Of a DNA stretch of 22,045 nt, positions 9,251 through 16,335 are shown piece by piece. Position 1 is the first letter of the stretch. Each line of letters begins with the position of its first letter. The notes under the pieces are model-generated. The model was not told where the DNA came from. It did not search any database and saw nothing but the letters and a program-made list of their open reading frames with translations. Where the stretch lies: positions 1-22,045 of the forward strand of contig URYW01000022.1 in the NCBI GenBank assembly GCA_900552145.1, in the 5' to 3' direction. Origin of the DNA: an uncultured Collinsella sp. (GTDB lineage: Bacteria > Actinomycetota > Coriobacteriia > Coriobacteriales > Coriobacteriaceae). The position numbers and the translations under genes are program-made.

Positions 9251-9739
9251 TTACGCCTCGCGCAGCCAATCGAACGCGACACTCGCCGTGCCGTCGGACA
9301 CATAGACGATACCAGCGCGCTCAAAGCCGGCCTTTATGATGGCACCCTGCATGGGCAGGTTGTCCTGATGCGTGTCGATACGCAGGTGATCGGCACGCTC
9401 CTTGGCAAAGGCAAACATCGCGGCCGCTATACCGTGCGCGGTACCGTCGGATGCCACACGGTGCAGCACGGCGTACGGAGTGTCGCTATGCCATTGACCG
9501 TCCTCAATTACGTCATAGCACTCGTCCGGGCCGGGCAAAAAGGCAAACGTCGCCACCACTCGGCCGTCGACTTCGCACACATAGCTGCCACCGGCGGCGA
9601 TATCGGCAGCCAGCTGCTCGGCAGAAGGCGTGCCCTCGGGCCACTGTGTGGCGTTGCCATGCGCGCGCATAAAGGCGCGGGCCGCGTCATAGATAGCCAT
9701 AACAGTGGGAATGTCGGTATCGAGGGTTTTTCTGATCAT
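9251..9739 (-). CDS. GNAT family N-acetyltransferase
   Basis: The 162-residue protein from ATG 9739 has a GNAT fold. The N-terminal MIRKTLDTDIPTVMAIYDAARAFM is the usual alpha1-alpha2 region. The middle strands contain GGSYVCEVDGRVVATFAFLPGPDECY. The acetyl-CoA region is the HRVASDGTAHGIAAAMFAFA segment, where the Q/RxxGxG/A motif appears as the divergent SDGTAHG. The end, NLPMQGAIIKAGFERAGIVYV, is the common C-terminal helix and strand with KAGFE. Such enzymes transfer acetyl from acetyl-CoA to an amine; the substrate is unknown. A GTG three bases upstream (9742) is an alternative start. The gene is convergent with mscL and divergent from the 98-residue Cys-rich protein, sharing an inverted repeat in the gap. 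Confidence 0.88.
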   Translation of the reverse strand: MIRKTLDTDIPTVMAIYDAARAFMRAHGNATQWPEGTPSAEQLAADIAAGGSYVCEVDGRVVATFAFLPGPDECYDVIEDGQWHSDTPYAVLHRVASDGTAHGIAAAMFAFAKERADHLRIDTHQDNLPMQGAIIKAGFERAGIVYVSDGTASVAFDWLREA

Positions 9740-9761
9740 CACGCGGCGACCTCACGTTTAT

Positions 9762-9791
9762 TGGTATCACTTTGATTGAGCAATGATACCA
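9762..9791. promoter_or_regulatory. 8-bp inverted repeat in the divergent GNAT / small-protein gap
   Basis: TGGTATCA (9762-9769) and TGATACCA (9784-9791) are perfect inverted copies separated by 14 nt. They sit in the 77-nt gap between two divergent start codons, where a regulator could act on both genes. The sequence also contains GATAC-like -10 candidates. Confidence 0.4.
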
Positions 9792-9816
9792 GCGTTTGAA
9801 GAGGGGCGCGAAGCAG

Positions 9817-10113
9817 ATGGGGAGCAAAAAGCGAGCCGCCTGGTCAAAGGCCAAAAGCGAGTTTTTGGGCGCTGCTACCGGCGGCGATATGAGCGACCTG
9901 TTTGCGCGCGAGGATGAGCGCCGCGACGCCCTGGACGCCGAGCGCGATGAAGCCTGGCGCTACAAGTCGTGCGAACGCAAAAACCGTTACGACACGCGTG
10001 CCGAGGCCGAGGCAGTCATGGCCGACTGCGAAAACCATGGGCGGCGTGGTTTGGCCTGCTACAAATGCGAATACTGCGGCGGCTGGCACCTGACGTCGCA
10101 CCCTTGGAAATAG
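9817..10113 (+). CDS. Small Cys-rich protein of unknown function
   Basis: ATG 9817 follows AGAGGGG at 10 nt and gives 98 residues; a TTG at 9796 would add seven but overlaps this site. The N-terminal half is highly charged, with GDMSDLFAREDERRDALDAERDEAWRYK probably helical. The C-terminal half is KNRYDTRAEAEAVMADC, then CYKCEYCGGWHLTSHP. Cys81, Cys84, Cys87 and His91 could hold a zinc ion. Short proteins with a YxTRxEAE helix followed by CxYCGGWHLT are common in actinobacteria and their phages, usually annotated hypothetical; I do not know a function. It is transcribed away from the GNAT gene and convergent with rsmJ. Confidence 0.8.
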   Translation: MGSKKRAAWSKAKSEFLGAATGGDMSDLFAREDERRDALDAERDEAWRYKSCERKNRYDTRAEAEAVMADCENHGRRGLACYKCEYCGGWHLTSHPWK

Positions 10114-10128
10114 GCGCCGCATCGGTAC

Positions 10129-10145
10129 GGCACTGACGGAGTGCC
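10129..10145. terminator. Small hairpin between convergent genes
   Basis: GGCACT (10129-10134) pairs with AGTGCC (10140-10145) around GACGG in the gap between two convergent stops. No T-run follows, so a terminator role is uncertain. Confidence 0.3.
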
Positions 10146-10161
10146 AGCCATCGCACGCAAG

Positions 10162-10866
10162 CTACGGGCGCGGCGGCACTAAAACATCGTAACGAACTGC
10201 CTTGCCCGCAAGTTGATAGCTCGGCTTAACGCCGGCAAGCAGCGGCCCCTTCACCGGCCGCTTGATAACGACCTTGCGCGGATGCACCGCAAGCGCAGCT
10301 TCGACCAGCGTCTCCTCATCGGCGCACGGCTGTTCCAGATGATGTAGGAGCTGGAACTTCTTTTTGACCGCCGCACTTTTAGTACGCTCGGGAAACATGG
10401 GGTCCAGATACACCACGTCGGGAGCCGCGAGCTCGCCCTGCCCGATCAGCTCAGCTGTATGGCGAAGGCCGGCAATGCTGTCCTCGCCCGCATGTAAGCG
10501 CATGCGCGACGCGGCAGCCGCAAGCGCCGGATCATCTGCCGCGCGATCCAAGGCATCCTTGAGGAGCGCCGCAATCACACAATCCTGTTCATATAGATCG
10601 ACGGTAAAGCCCGCGGCAGCCAGCAGCAGCGAATCCTCGCCAAAGCCTGCCGTGGCGTCAATCGCCCATGGGCTCTCGATGCCTTTTGCGCGCGCAGCCT
10701 TTACCAGCAGCTCTTGCTGCAGACGGCCCTGTTTGAGCCGTGGAAGCATGCGGCCAAAATCGGCACGCAGCTCCATTGTGCCGTCGGTGAGCGTGAGGCC
10801 CTCGGACTTCCCGGTCAGCTCAAGCCCCGCGGCCCGAGCAACAAAAAAGGGATCGGCGACGCCCAT
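10162..10866 (-). CDS. rsmJ: 16S rRNA (guanine-N2)-methyltransferase RsmJ
   Basis: The 234-residue protein starts at ATG 10866 behind AAGGAG (5-nt gap); an upstream GTG at 10872 overlaps that site. It matches the RsmJ (YhiQ) family, which methylates G1516 of 16S rRNA (E. coli numbering) using S-adenosylmethionine. Hallmarks are the SAM motif I DATAGFGEDS (70-79), the acidic motif LYEQD (91-95), and VVYLDPMFPERTKSAAVKKK (151-170), whose DPMFP is the family's catalytic-loop signature. KVVIKRP (198-204) and the C-terminal YDVL strand also match. The start is shorter than in E. coli (about 250 residues), lacking the extra N-terminal segment. It lies downstream of a small membrane-peptide gene on the same strand. 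Confidence 0.93.
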   Translation of the reverse strand: MGVADPFFVARAAGLELTGKSEGLTLTDGTMELRADFGRMLPRLKQGRLQQELLVKAARAKGIESPWAIDATAGFGEDSLLLAAAGFTVDLYEQDCVIAALLKDALDRAADDPALAAAASRMRLHAGEDSIAGLRHTAELIGQGELAAPDVVYLDPMFPERTKSAAVKKKFQLLHHLEQPCADEETLVEAALAVHPRKVVIKRPVKGPLLAGVKPSYQLAGKAVRYDVLVPPRP

Positions 10867-10929
10867 GGACACTCCTTAACAAGCAAAACGAATACGCGAG
10901 CGCCGTTCATGACGACACCCAACCGTCCG

Positions 10930-11073
10930 CTATTGTCCCACATGCGACATGGCCCACAGCATCCCAATGCAAAGCACCGCCATCAATCCCGTGCACACGG
11001 CAGCGATCACAGAATCACCCATGCGCCTTCCCAACGACCGCGGCTCATGCACTTGCCCTGTTCCGTACATCAT
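10930..11073 (-). CDS. 47-residue single-span membrane peptide
   Basis: ATG 11073 follows AAGGAGGAGCC, the strongest ribosome binding site in the window, and the frame runs 47 codons to TAG at 10930. The product starts MMYGTGQVHEPRSLGRRMGD, a soluble basic segment, followed by one hydrophobic span SVIAAVCTGLMAVLCIGMLW (21-40) and the tail AMSHVGQ. With several arginines before the span, the positive-inside rule puts the N-terminus in the cytoplasm. No family is recognised. The gene is upstream of rsmJ on the same strand with a 63-nt gap. The stop codon lies inside GGACAATAG, which could also be the -10 of rsmJ. A second ATG at 11070 is possible. Confidence 0.7.
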   Translation of the reverse strand: MMYGTGQVHEPRSLGRRMGDSVIAAVCTGLMAVLCIGMLWAMSHVGQ

Positions 11074-11305
11074 GGCTCCTCCTTGAGACCAGCTCTTACC
11101 ATGGACCCATCATCGCAGCGCCGCGCATACGCTGCCATCGATTTGACTTACGCCCAGCTTTCCTTTTTGAAAGGTTGGGTTTGGCTGCGCGGGCTCAATG
11201 CGCTTTCAAACGCATGCATCGCCGCGTTGAACTACAATGTGCTTCACCATATGTGCAGTACATTGGGTACGCCAAGTTGGCGTACTCGTATCGAAAGGAC
11301 CAGCC

Positions 11306-11707
11306 ATGAGCTTCACTCGCAAGACTCTCAAAATCCTTGCTCTCATCTACTTTGTTTTGGGCATCGCCAGCCTCGTCACCGCCGGCGTCGGTATCGCCAC
11401 GGGCGGTCTCGATTCCACGTACGGTTCGTACGCCACGCTCGCAGCGGTCGTGCTTATCGCCAAGGGTCTCGTCGACCTTGCCGCAGGCGTCGCCGGTATC
11501 AAGGGCGCCAACAAGCCTTCGCAGGTGGACGGCGCGTTTAAGCTCGGTATTGTTGCCGCGGTCGCCACGCTTGCCCAAGCGGTGCTCACGCTTCCCGCGT
11601 TTGGCGGCGACGCCATCAACTTTGGCGCCTTTGTCATCGTGGTGTACGACCTGTTCTTTGTTCAGCAGGCACACGCCGTTAAGGCCGAGAACAAGGACCG
11701 CCTATAA
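11306..11707 (+). CDS. Four-helix membrane protein of unknown function
   Basis: ATG 11306 follows GAAAGGACCAGCC and gives 133 residues. Four hydrophobic spans are clear: about 8-30, 43-66, 80-97 and 104-121, with short loops and a charged tail KAENKDRL. The pattern resembles small four-helix integral membrane families of actinobacteria, but I cannot name one with confidence. No catalytic motif is visible. The gene is monocistronic and ends at a strong bidirectional terminator. TTGAAC (11227-11232) with TATGTG 17 nt later is a weak promoter candidate. The 11074-11305 gap otherwise shows only a short ATGCG...CGCAT dyad near 11200. Confidence 0.8.
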   Translation: MSFTRKTLKILALIYFVLGIASLVTAGVGIATGGLDSTYGSYATLAAVVLIAKGLVDLAAGVAGIKGANKPSQVDGAFKLGIVAAVATLAQAVLTLPAFGGDAINFGAFVIVVYDLFFVQQAHAVKAENKDRL

Positions 11708-11745
11708 GCGCTCGCTTCTCATAACCTCTGCAGCCAAGCAACTAA

Positions 11746-11781
11746 AAAGGGCCGATCGCGCATCTCCGCGGTCGGCCCTTT
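11746..11781. terminator. Bidirectional Rho-independent terminator
   Basis: AAAGGGCCGATCGCG (11746-11760) pairs with CGCGGTCGGCCCTTT (11767-11781) with one G-T pair and a 6-nt loop. T-rich tails follow on both strands. It separates the convergent membrane-protein and rlmA genes. Confidence 0.9.
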
Positions 11782-11835
11782 ACGTTTGCCCAGATAAAAC
11801 CTACCAAAATAAACCTGTCCCTATTTGGCAGGTTG

Positions 11836-12651
11836 TTAGCTGTGGCGGTACTCGGCGATGATGAAGTCGATGTCGGTTTGAAGGGTATCCAAATTTGCCA
11901 GGCGCTCTTTGTCGGCAGGGCGTGTGCGGTAGTAGTACGGCGTCATCTGGAACACCGCCTCGATGTCGGCCTGGGTCTGAAGCGTAATATTCGCAGATAC
12001 CCGCTGCGTTCCGACCAACTCGAGCTCGGTAGTCTTCGGCAGCTTCTCGTCGTTAAGGTACGGCGTATCGTAGAGCACTTCCTTGAGCCCAAACAGATGA
12101 CGGGCACCCGGCACCACGGTATAGAGTGAGCCCTCTGGCGCCAGCACGCGTGCAAACTCGCGCTCGTTAAAGGGGGCGAAGAGCTCAGTCACCATATCGA
12201 AGGCGCCATCGGCCACGGGGATATCCTTCATGTTGGCCACGAAATAGGTCGCATCGCCGCGCTTGGCGGCCAGGCGCACCATCTCTTTGCCCAGGTCGAA
12301 ACCGTAAGCGTCCACGCCCGGCACCGCGCCCATGGCACTCGTGTAATAGCCCTCGCCGCAGCAAATATCGAGCAACGTCATGGGGCCGCTCATAGACGCG
12401 GTACGCCCAGACACCTGTTTGCACACCAGCTCGACCATCGTATCGCGCAACGGTGCGTAGTATCCACGGTTCAGAAAGTCACGACGGCTGCGTGCCTGCG
12501 ACTTGGGATCGCCCATGGAGTCGCCGCTCTTGGACGAGCGCAGCAGATATAGATAGCCCTCGCGCGCACGGTCAAACCGGTGCCCGCCCGCGCATACAGC
12601 ACCGCGCTCGTCGTCCACCAGCGGCTCATGGCAAACGGGACACAACAACAT
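11836..12651 (-). CDS. rlmA: 23S rRNA (guanine-N1)-methyltransferase RlmA family
   Basis: The 271-residue protein begins with the RlmA zinc finger, Cys4, Cys7, Cys20 and His24 in MLLCPVCHEPLVDDERGAVC and AGGHRFDRAREGY. It continues with the family segment MGDPKSQARSRRDFLNRGYYAPLRD (46-70). The SAM motif is LLDICCGEGYYTS (93-105), and QMTPYYYRTRP near the end is also characteristic. Family members methylate N1 of G745 (RlmA-I) or G748 (RlmA-II) in helix 35 of 23S rRNA; RlmA-II (TlrB) gives tylosin resistance in producers. I cannot tell which guanine this one modifies. The start follows AAGGAG at 6 nt. ATTGTC at 12687-12692 (minus GACAAT) may be the -10 of its promoter. Confidence 0.93.
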   Translation of the reverse strand: MLLCPVCHEPLVDDERGAVCAGGHRFDRAREGYLYLLRSSKSGDSMGDPKSQARSRRDFLNRGYYAPLRDTMVELVCKQVSGRTASMSGPMTLLDICCGEGYYTSAMGAVPGVDAYGFDLGKEMVRLAAKRGDATYFVANMKDIPVADGAFDMVTELFAPFNEREFARVLAPEGSLYTVVPGARHLFGLKEVLYDTPYLNDEKLPKTTELELVGTQRVSANITLQTQADIEAVFQMTPYYYRTRPADKERLANLDTLQTDIDFIIAEYRHS

Positions 12652-12707
12652 GGCAACTCCTTAGCGCGAACGACACAACGCCCACTATTGTCGCACGCCT
12701 CCCCCAC

Positions 12708-12765
12708 CTAGTCATTGGAGACGTTCTTGAATGACTAGTCGTTTAAGAACGTCACCAATGACCAG
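12708..12765. repeat. 58-nt near-perfect palindrome
   Basis: The sequence is symmetric about 12736.5. The outer arm GTCATTGG (12711-12718) pairs with CCAATGAC (12755-12762), the middle arm GACGTTCTT (12720-12728) with AAGAACGTC (12745-12753), and the core GACTAGTC (12733-12740) is self-complementary. Only a few positions break symmetry (12710/12763, 12719/12754, 12729/12744, 12732/12741). It lies between rlmA and the MATE gene, away from both stop codons, so it looks like a dispersed intergenic element and not a terminator. Confidence 0.85.
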
Positions 12766-12776
12766 TTAGAAGAGAT

Positions 12777-12865
12777 AAGGAGTGTCCCCAGCTGCCGACA
12801 GAAAAGGAACGTCCCTAAGTGCCGATAGGAACACCCAATAACTAGTCGATTAGGAGTATCATCAT
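12777..12865. repeat. Degenerate repeat tract next to the palindrome
   Basis: AGTGTCCC-AGCTGCCGACAG (about 12781-12801) and ACGTCCCTAAGTGCCGATAG (12809-12828) are imperfect direct copies. AATAACTAGTCGATTAGGA (about 12837-12855) resembles the central half of the palindrome at 12708-12765 (AATGACTAGTCGTTTAAGA). The tract seems to be built from decayed copies of the same element. It fills the gap before the MATE start codon. Confidence 0.55.
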
Positions 12866-12909
12866 CTGCGCAAATAAGCACGGAAAAGCATATTAGAGAT
12901 TGAGAGCGT

Positions 12910-14292
12910 ATGGCTGATACCGCATCTAAGCACATTGACATGACCACCGGTTCGCTGTGGCGCAATATTCCCCTGTTCGCCTTCCCCGTGGCCGCCACGA
13001 GCATCTTGGAGCAGCTGTCGAACCTCATCGCCACGGTCATCATCGGTAACTTCTCGGGCGACCAGGGAACCCTCGCCATGGCGGCGGTCGGCTCCAATGT
13101 TCCGCTTACCAGTCTTATGCTCAACCTGTTTATTGGCATGTCACTTGGCTCCAACGTGGTCATCGCCAACGCTATCGGCCGCAACGATCAGAACATGGTC
13201 AAACGCGCCGTCCATACCTCGATTTTAATGGCGCTCGTGGGCTTTGTCGTCATCGCACTGGGCGAGATCTTTGCCGAGCCCATGCTCGCCGCGCTCAACG
13301 TTCCCGCCGAAACCATGCCACTCGCTTCGCTCTACCTGCGCGTCTTTTTGCTCAGCCTGCCCTCGATCTTGCTCTACAACTTTGAGGCCGCGATCTTCCG
13401 CTCCGTCGGCATCACCCGCATGCCACTACAGGCGCTTGCCGTGTCCACCGTCCTCAACATTGGCCTAGACCTCATCTTTGTCCCCGTACTCCACTGGGGC
13501 GTCGCGGGCGTCGCCATCGCCACCGCCATCGCCTACACCGTCAGCGCCGCTACGCTCTTTATCCGCCTGCTCAAGACCGACTCCGTCGTCCGCGTCACCC
13601 TACGCGACCTGGCTATCGACCCCGTCGCCCTCAAGCGCATCGTCAAGATCGGCCTGCCCGCCGGTATCCAAAGCGCCGTCTTTGCCGTCGCCAATATCAT
13701 CATCCAGTCCGCCATCAACAGCCTGGGCACCGAGGTCATGGCGGCATCGAGCGCTGCCATGAGCCTGGAGTACGTGTGCTACAACCTGCTCAACAGCTTT
13801 AGCCAGGCTTGCACTACCTTTGTGGGACAAAATCACGGCGCCCGCCAGATCGACCGCTGCACCAAGACGCTCAAGGTCTGCCTGGTCGAAGGCGGTATCG
13901 TTGCACTCACCACGATTATCGTTATTGTCGGCCTGGGACGCGAGATCTTGTCGCTCTTTAACAGCGACCCCAACATCGTCTCGATCGGCTATATCCGCGT
14001 GTGTTCGATCTTCCCGGCGTACGCCTTTAGCATGTTCTACGAAAACATGTCAGGCTACCTGCGCGGCTTTGGTATCTCGCTCACGCCCGCCCTCATCACC
14101 ATGATCTGCGTCTGCGGCATCCGCTTCTATTGGGTGTTCTGCGTGTTCCCGCACTTCCGCACCTTTGCGAACATCATGATGGTCTACCCCATCAGCCTGG
14201 GCACCACGGCGTTCTTTATGGTCGTAGCGGTACTACTCTGCCACCCGGCACGCACCTATCGCACCACCCAAGCCAAAGCGACAGCCCGCTAA
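12910..14292 (+). CDS. MATE family efflux transporter
   Basis: The 460-residue protein has twelve hydrophobic spans in two related halves, the usual MATE size and layout. The N-terminal TTGSLWRNIPLFAFPVAATSILEQLSNLIATVIIGNF is the TM1 region, with ALAAVG-type loops reading TLAMAAVGSN and NLFIGMSLGSNVVIANAIGR. The second half repeats this with KIGLPAGIQSAVFAVANIIIQSAINSLG and SFSQACTTFVGQNHGA. Such proteins export drugs or metabolites in exchange for Na+ or H+; the substrate is unknown. It is most like the DinF/NorM-like group common in gut Firmicutes and Actinobacteria. The ribosome binding site is weak (GAGAGCGT). It is convergent with the LysR gene, 27 nt apart. Confidence 0.93.
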   Translation: MADTASKHIDMTTGSLWRNIPLFAFPVAATSILEQLSNLIATVIIGNFSGDQGTLAMAAVGSNVPLTSLMLNLFIGMSLGSNVVIANAIGRNDQNMVKRAVHTSILMALVGFVVIALGEIFAEPMLAALNVPAETMPLASLYLRVFLLSLPSILLYNFEAAIFRSVGITRMPLQALAVSTVLNIGLDLIFVPVLHWGVAGVAIATAIAYTVSAATLFIRLLKTDSVVRVTLRDLAIDPVALKRIVKIGLPAGIQSAVFAVANIIIQSAINSLGTEVMAASSAAMSLEYVCYNLLNSFSQACTTFVGQNHGARQIDRCTKTLKVCLVEGGIVALTTIIVIVGLGREILSLFNSDPNIVSIGYIRVCSIFPAYAFSMFYENMSGYLRGFGISLTPALITMICVCGIRFYWVFCVFPHFRTFANIMMVYPISLGTTAFFMVVAVLLCHPARTYRTTQAKATAR

Positions 14293-14319
14293 ACACCGCA
14301 TTCAACGCCACGCCAGTCA

Positions 14320-15186
14320 TTAATTGACAATATGCGAGCTCATATAGTCGATAAAGCGCCTCGTGGCGATGGGCATGGTGTCCCAGCTGCGCCAGGCGGC
14401 CACCACGTCGCGCGAGGGGGCATGCACGATGGGCCGCACACGAATATCGGCTCGCATGCCCTCCACAGTACGACGGTAGAGCATGCTCACGCCCAGACCC
14501 TCCTCCACCATCGCCATGATAGTGTAGTCGTCGGTCACCTCACTCGTCACGTGCGGCGACAGCCCATGCGCCGCGAATGCATCGAGCACCAGGCTCTGTT
14601 CGCCCTCATCCAGCAGCACAAACGGCTCGGACGCCAAATCGGCGAGCGTCACCTTTTCCTTTGCCGTCAGCGGATGCGCGGCCGGCAACAATGCTACCAA
14701 CTCGTCGTGATAGACCACACGCTTCTCGAGCCCAGCGGTAAATCCGCGTGCCGTAAAGCAAAAATCCACTACGCCGTCGTGCACCCATTGGGCGTTGCGC
14801 GTGTAATCGCCCTGCTTGAGGGTAAAGCGTACGCCCGGGTGCAGCGCTCCAAAATCGCGGATCACGCGCGGCAACACGGTACGACTCACGTTGGTAAACG
14901 TCGCGATGCGGATATCGGTCGACGAAAGCCCCAGCAGCTCCTGGCGCTTGCCCTCGAGCTCGGCCTCGGCGGTCACGATCTGGCGCAGGAATGGCAGATA
15001 TTGTTTACCGTCGCGCGTAAGCGAAACGCCCTGCTTACCGCGCTCGATAAGCGTGGTACCCAGCTCGCGCTCGAGCGCCTTGACGGCCTGACTCACCGCA
15101 CTTTGCGTATAGCCCAGCTCGTCCGCCGCGCCCTTAAGACTGCCGCGATCGACCACCATACAAACAATCTGATACCGCGATGCCAT
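14320..15186 (-). CDS. LysR family transcriptional regulator
   Basis: The 288-residue protein has the standard LTTR layout. The winged helix-turn-helix is SLKGAADELGYTQSAVSQAVKALERELGTTLIERG (16-50), a linker helix covers about 58-88, and the type 2 periplasmic-binding-like effector domain runs from about 92 to 285 (DIRIATFTNVSRTVLP onward). The start follows GGAGG at 4 nt. The gene is divergent from an EamA transporter across a 158-nt gap, the usual arrangement for a LysR regulator and its target, so it probably controls that exporter and itself. Its ligand is unknown. Confidence 0.94.
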   Translation of the reverse strand: MASRYQIVCMVVDRGSLKGAADELGYTQSAVSQAVKALERELGTTLIERGKQGVSLTRDGKQYLPFLRQIVTAEAELEGKRQELLGLSSTDIRIATFTNVSRTVLPRVIRDFGALHPGVRFTLKQGDYTRNAQWVHDGVVDFCFTARGFTAGLEKRVVYHDELVALLPAAHPLTAKEKVTLADLASEPFVLLDEGEQSLVLDAFAAHGLSPHVTSEVTDDYTIMAMVEEGLGVSMLYRRTVEGMRADIRVRPIVHAPSRDVVAAWRSWDTMPIATRRFIDYMSSHIVN

Positions 15187-15211
15187 CGTGCCTCCACATC
15201 AATGCAGCCGT

Positions 15212-15331
15212 AAAACGTTTTGCCAGAGCTTTTTCTGACTACGTTAGCGTTTCTTAATCATACTGAAGATACATTCGCTTTACTACATCCACATCTGGGA
15301 GCAGAATCCTTTTTACGAAACCGTTCTGTAA
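15212..15331. promoter_or_regulatory. Candidate LysR sites in the divergent lysR-eamA gap
   Basis: Two dyads stand out. AAAACGTTTT (15212-15221) is a perfect palindrome 26 nt upstream of the lysR start. TTAC-N11-GTAA (15313-15331) has LysR-like spacing (T-N11-A type) and ends 13 nt before the eamA ATG, next to its ribosome binding site. Either could be bound by the regulator. I could not place a convincing -35/-10 pair. Confidence 0.35.
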
Positions 15332-15344
15332 CAAAAGGAGTCCC

Positions 15345-16247
15345 ATGGATCGCAAAAAAGCAATCGCGCTCTCATTTTCCGTTCCCGTCGCATGGGGCTT
15401 TTCGTATCCCCTCATGAAGATCGGCATGGACAGCATGAACGCTACGAGCATCGTCGCGCTACGCTGCATCATCGCCTTTGCGGCCTGCCTGTTGCTCTTC
15501 CACAAGCGCGCGCTCCGCATCAACCGCGACCTTATGGTCCGTGCCGCCATCATCGGCGCCATTATGGCAACCGAGCTCACCTGCATGTGCCTGGGCTCCA
15601 GCCTTACCTCTGCCTCCACTGCCGGCTTTTTGCAGAGCCTGACGGTCGTGATCGTACCGTTTGCCAACGCCGCCCTGCTGCGTCGCGCCCCCGAGCGCAA
15701 AGTGCTCGTCGGCACCGCCATCGTCACCTGCGGCATGCTGCTGCTCTCGGGCGCCGACTTTACCAGCCTGAACCCGGGCGCGATCATCATGCTGCTCTCG
15801 GCCTTTATCTATGCCAGCCACATCATCGTGGCCAAGCGCTTTGTCGAAGAAGTCGATCCGCTGGCTCTGGGCGTTTGGCAGCTGGGCTTTGGCGGCTTGT
15901 TCTCGGGCATCGCCGCATTCACCTTTGGCGGCTTCACGCTTCCCAGTACGCCCAGCGAGATCGTGGTCGTCATTGCGCTCGCACTCATCTGCTCTGCCTA
16001 CGGCTTTATCACCCAAACGCTCGTGCAGCCCCACGTGCCCGCCGAGACCACTGGCTTCGCCTTCTCGCTCGAGCCGGTCTGCTCCGCCGTCTTTTCGTTC
16101 TTCCTGGTTGGCGAGGTCCTGAGCCCCATCGCCTTCTTTGGCGCCGCCCTCATCCTCACCGGCGTCATGGTGGCAACCGTCGAGCTTCCGCGCCTCCGCG
16201 CACATGGACAGGCTCGCATGGCAGGAGCGCCCGAGCGCGTCTCGTAG
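15345..16247 (+). CDS. EamA/DMT family transporter
   Basis: The 300-residue protein has ten hydrophobic spans in two EamA repeats, as in RhaT/YdcZ-like drug/metabolite transporters. The first repeat starts AIALSFSVPVAWGFSYPLMKIGMDSMN with the usual ALRCIIAFAACLLLF helix. The second starts AIIMLLSAFIYASHIIVAKRF and ends SFFLVGEVLSPIAFFGAALILTGVMVA, the typical last two helices. Such proteins export amino acids, nucleosides or related metabolites; the substrate here is unknown. AAAAGGAG precedes the ATG at the usual distance. The divergent LysR gene is its likely regulator. Confidence 0.92.
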   Translation: MDRKKAIALSFSVPVAWGFSYPLMKIGMDSMNATSIVALRCIIAFAACLLLFHKRALRINRDLMVRAAIIGAIMATELTCMCLGSSLTSASTAGFLQSLTVVIVPFANAALLRRAPERKVLVGTAIVTCGMLLLSGADFTSLNPGAIIMLLSAFIYASHIIVAKRFVEEVDPLALGVWQLGFGGLFSGIAAFTFGGFTLPSTPSEIVVVIALALICSAYGFITQTLVQPHVPAETTGFAFSLEPVCSAVFSFFLVGEVLSPIAFFGAALILTGVMVATVELPRLRAHGQARMAGAPERVS

Positions 16248-16273
16248 ACCCCACTCCTTATACAGCCGCGGCA

Positions 16274-16300
16274 TAAAGGCAACCGGTGCGCCTTTACAAT
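16274..16300 (+). promoter_or_regulatory. Hairpin and -10-like box upstream of ung
   Basis: TAAAGGC (16274-16280) pairs with GCCTTTA (16290-16296) around a 9-nt loop. TACAAT (16295-16300) overlaps its end and could be the ung -10. The hairpin has no T-tail. Whether it stops the eamA transcript or regulates ung is open. Confidence 0.3.
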
Positions 16301-16335
16301 AGATGCAAACAGAGCATCTGACGCAAAGGAGCCCC

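Noticed and set aside
11101..11305. Plus-strand coding start at ATG 11101
   Set aside because: The frame has no ribosome binding site, reads into the 11306 gene in a different frame, and lacks any domain.
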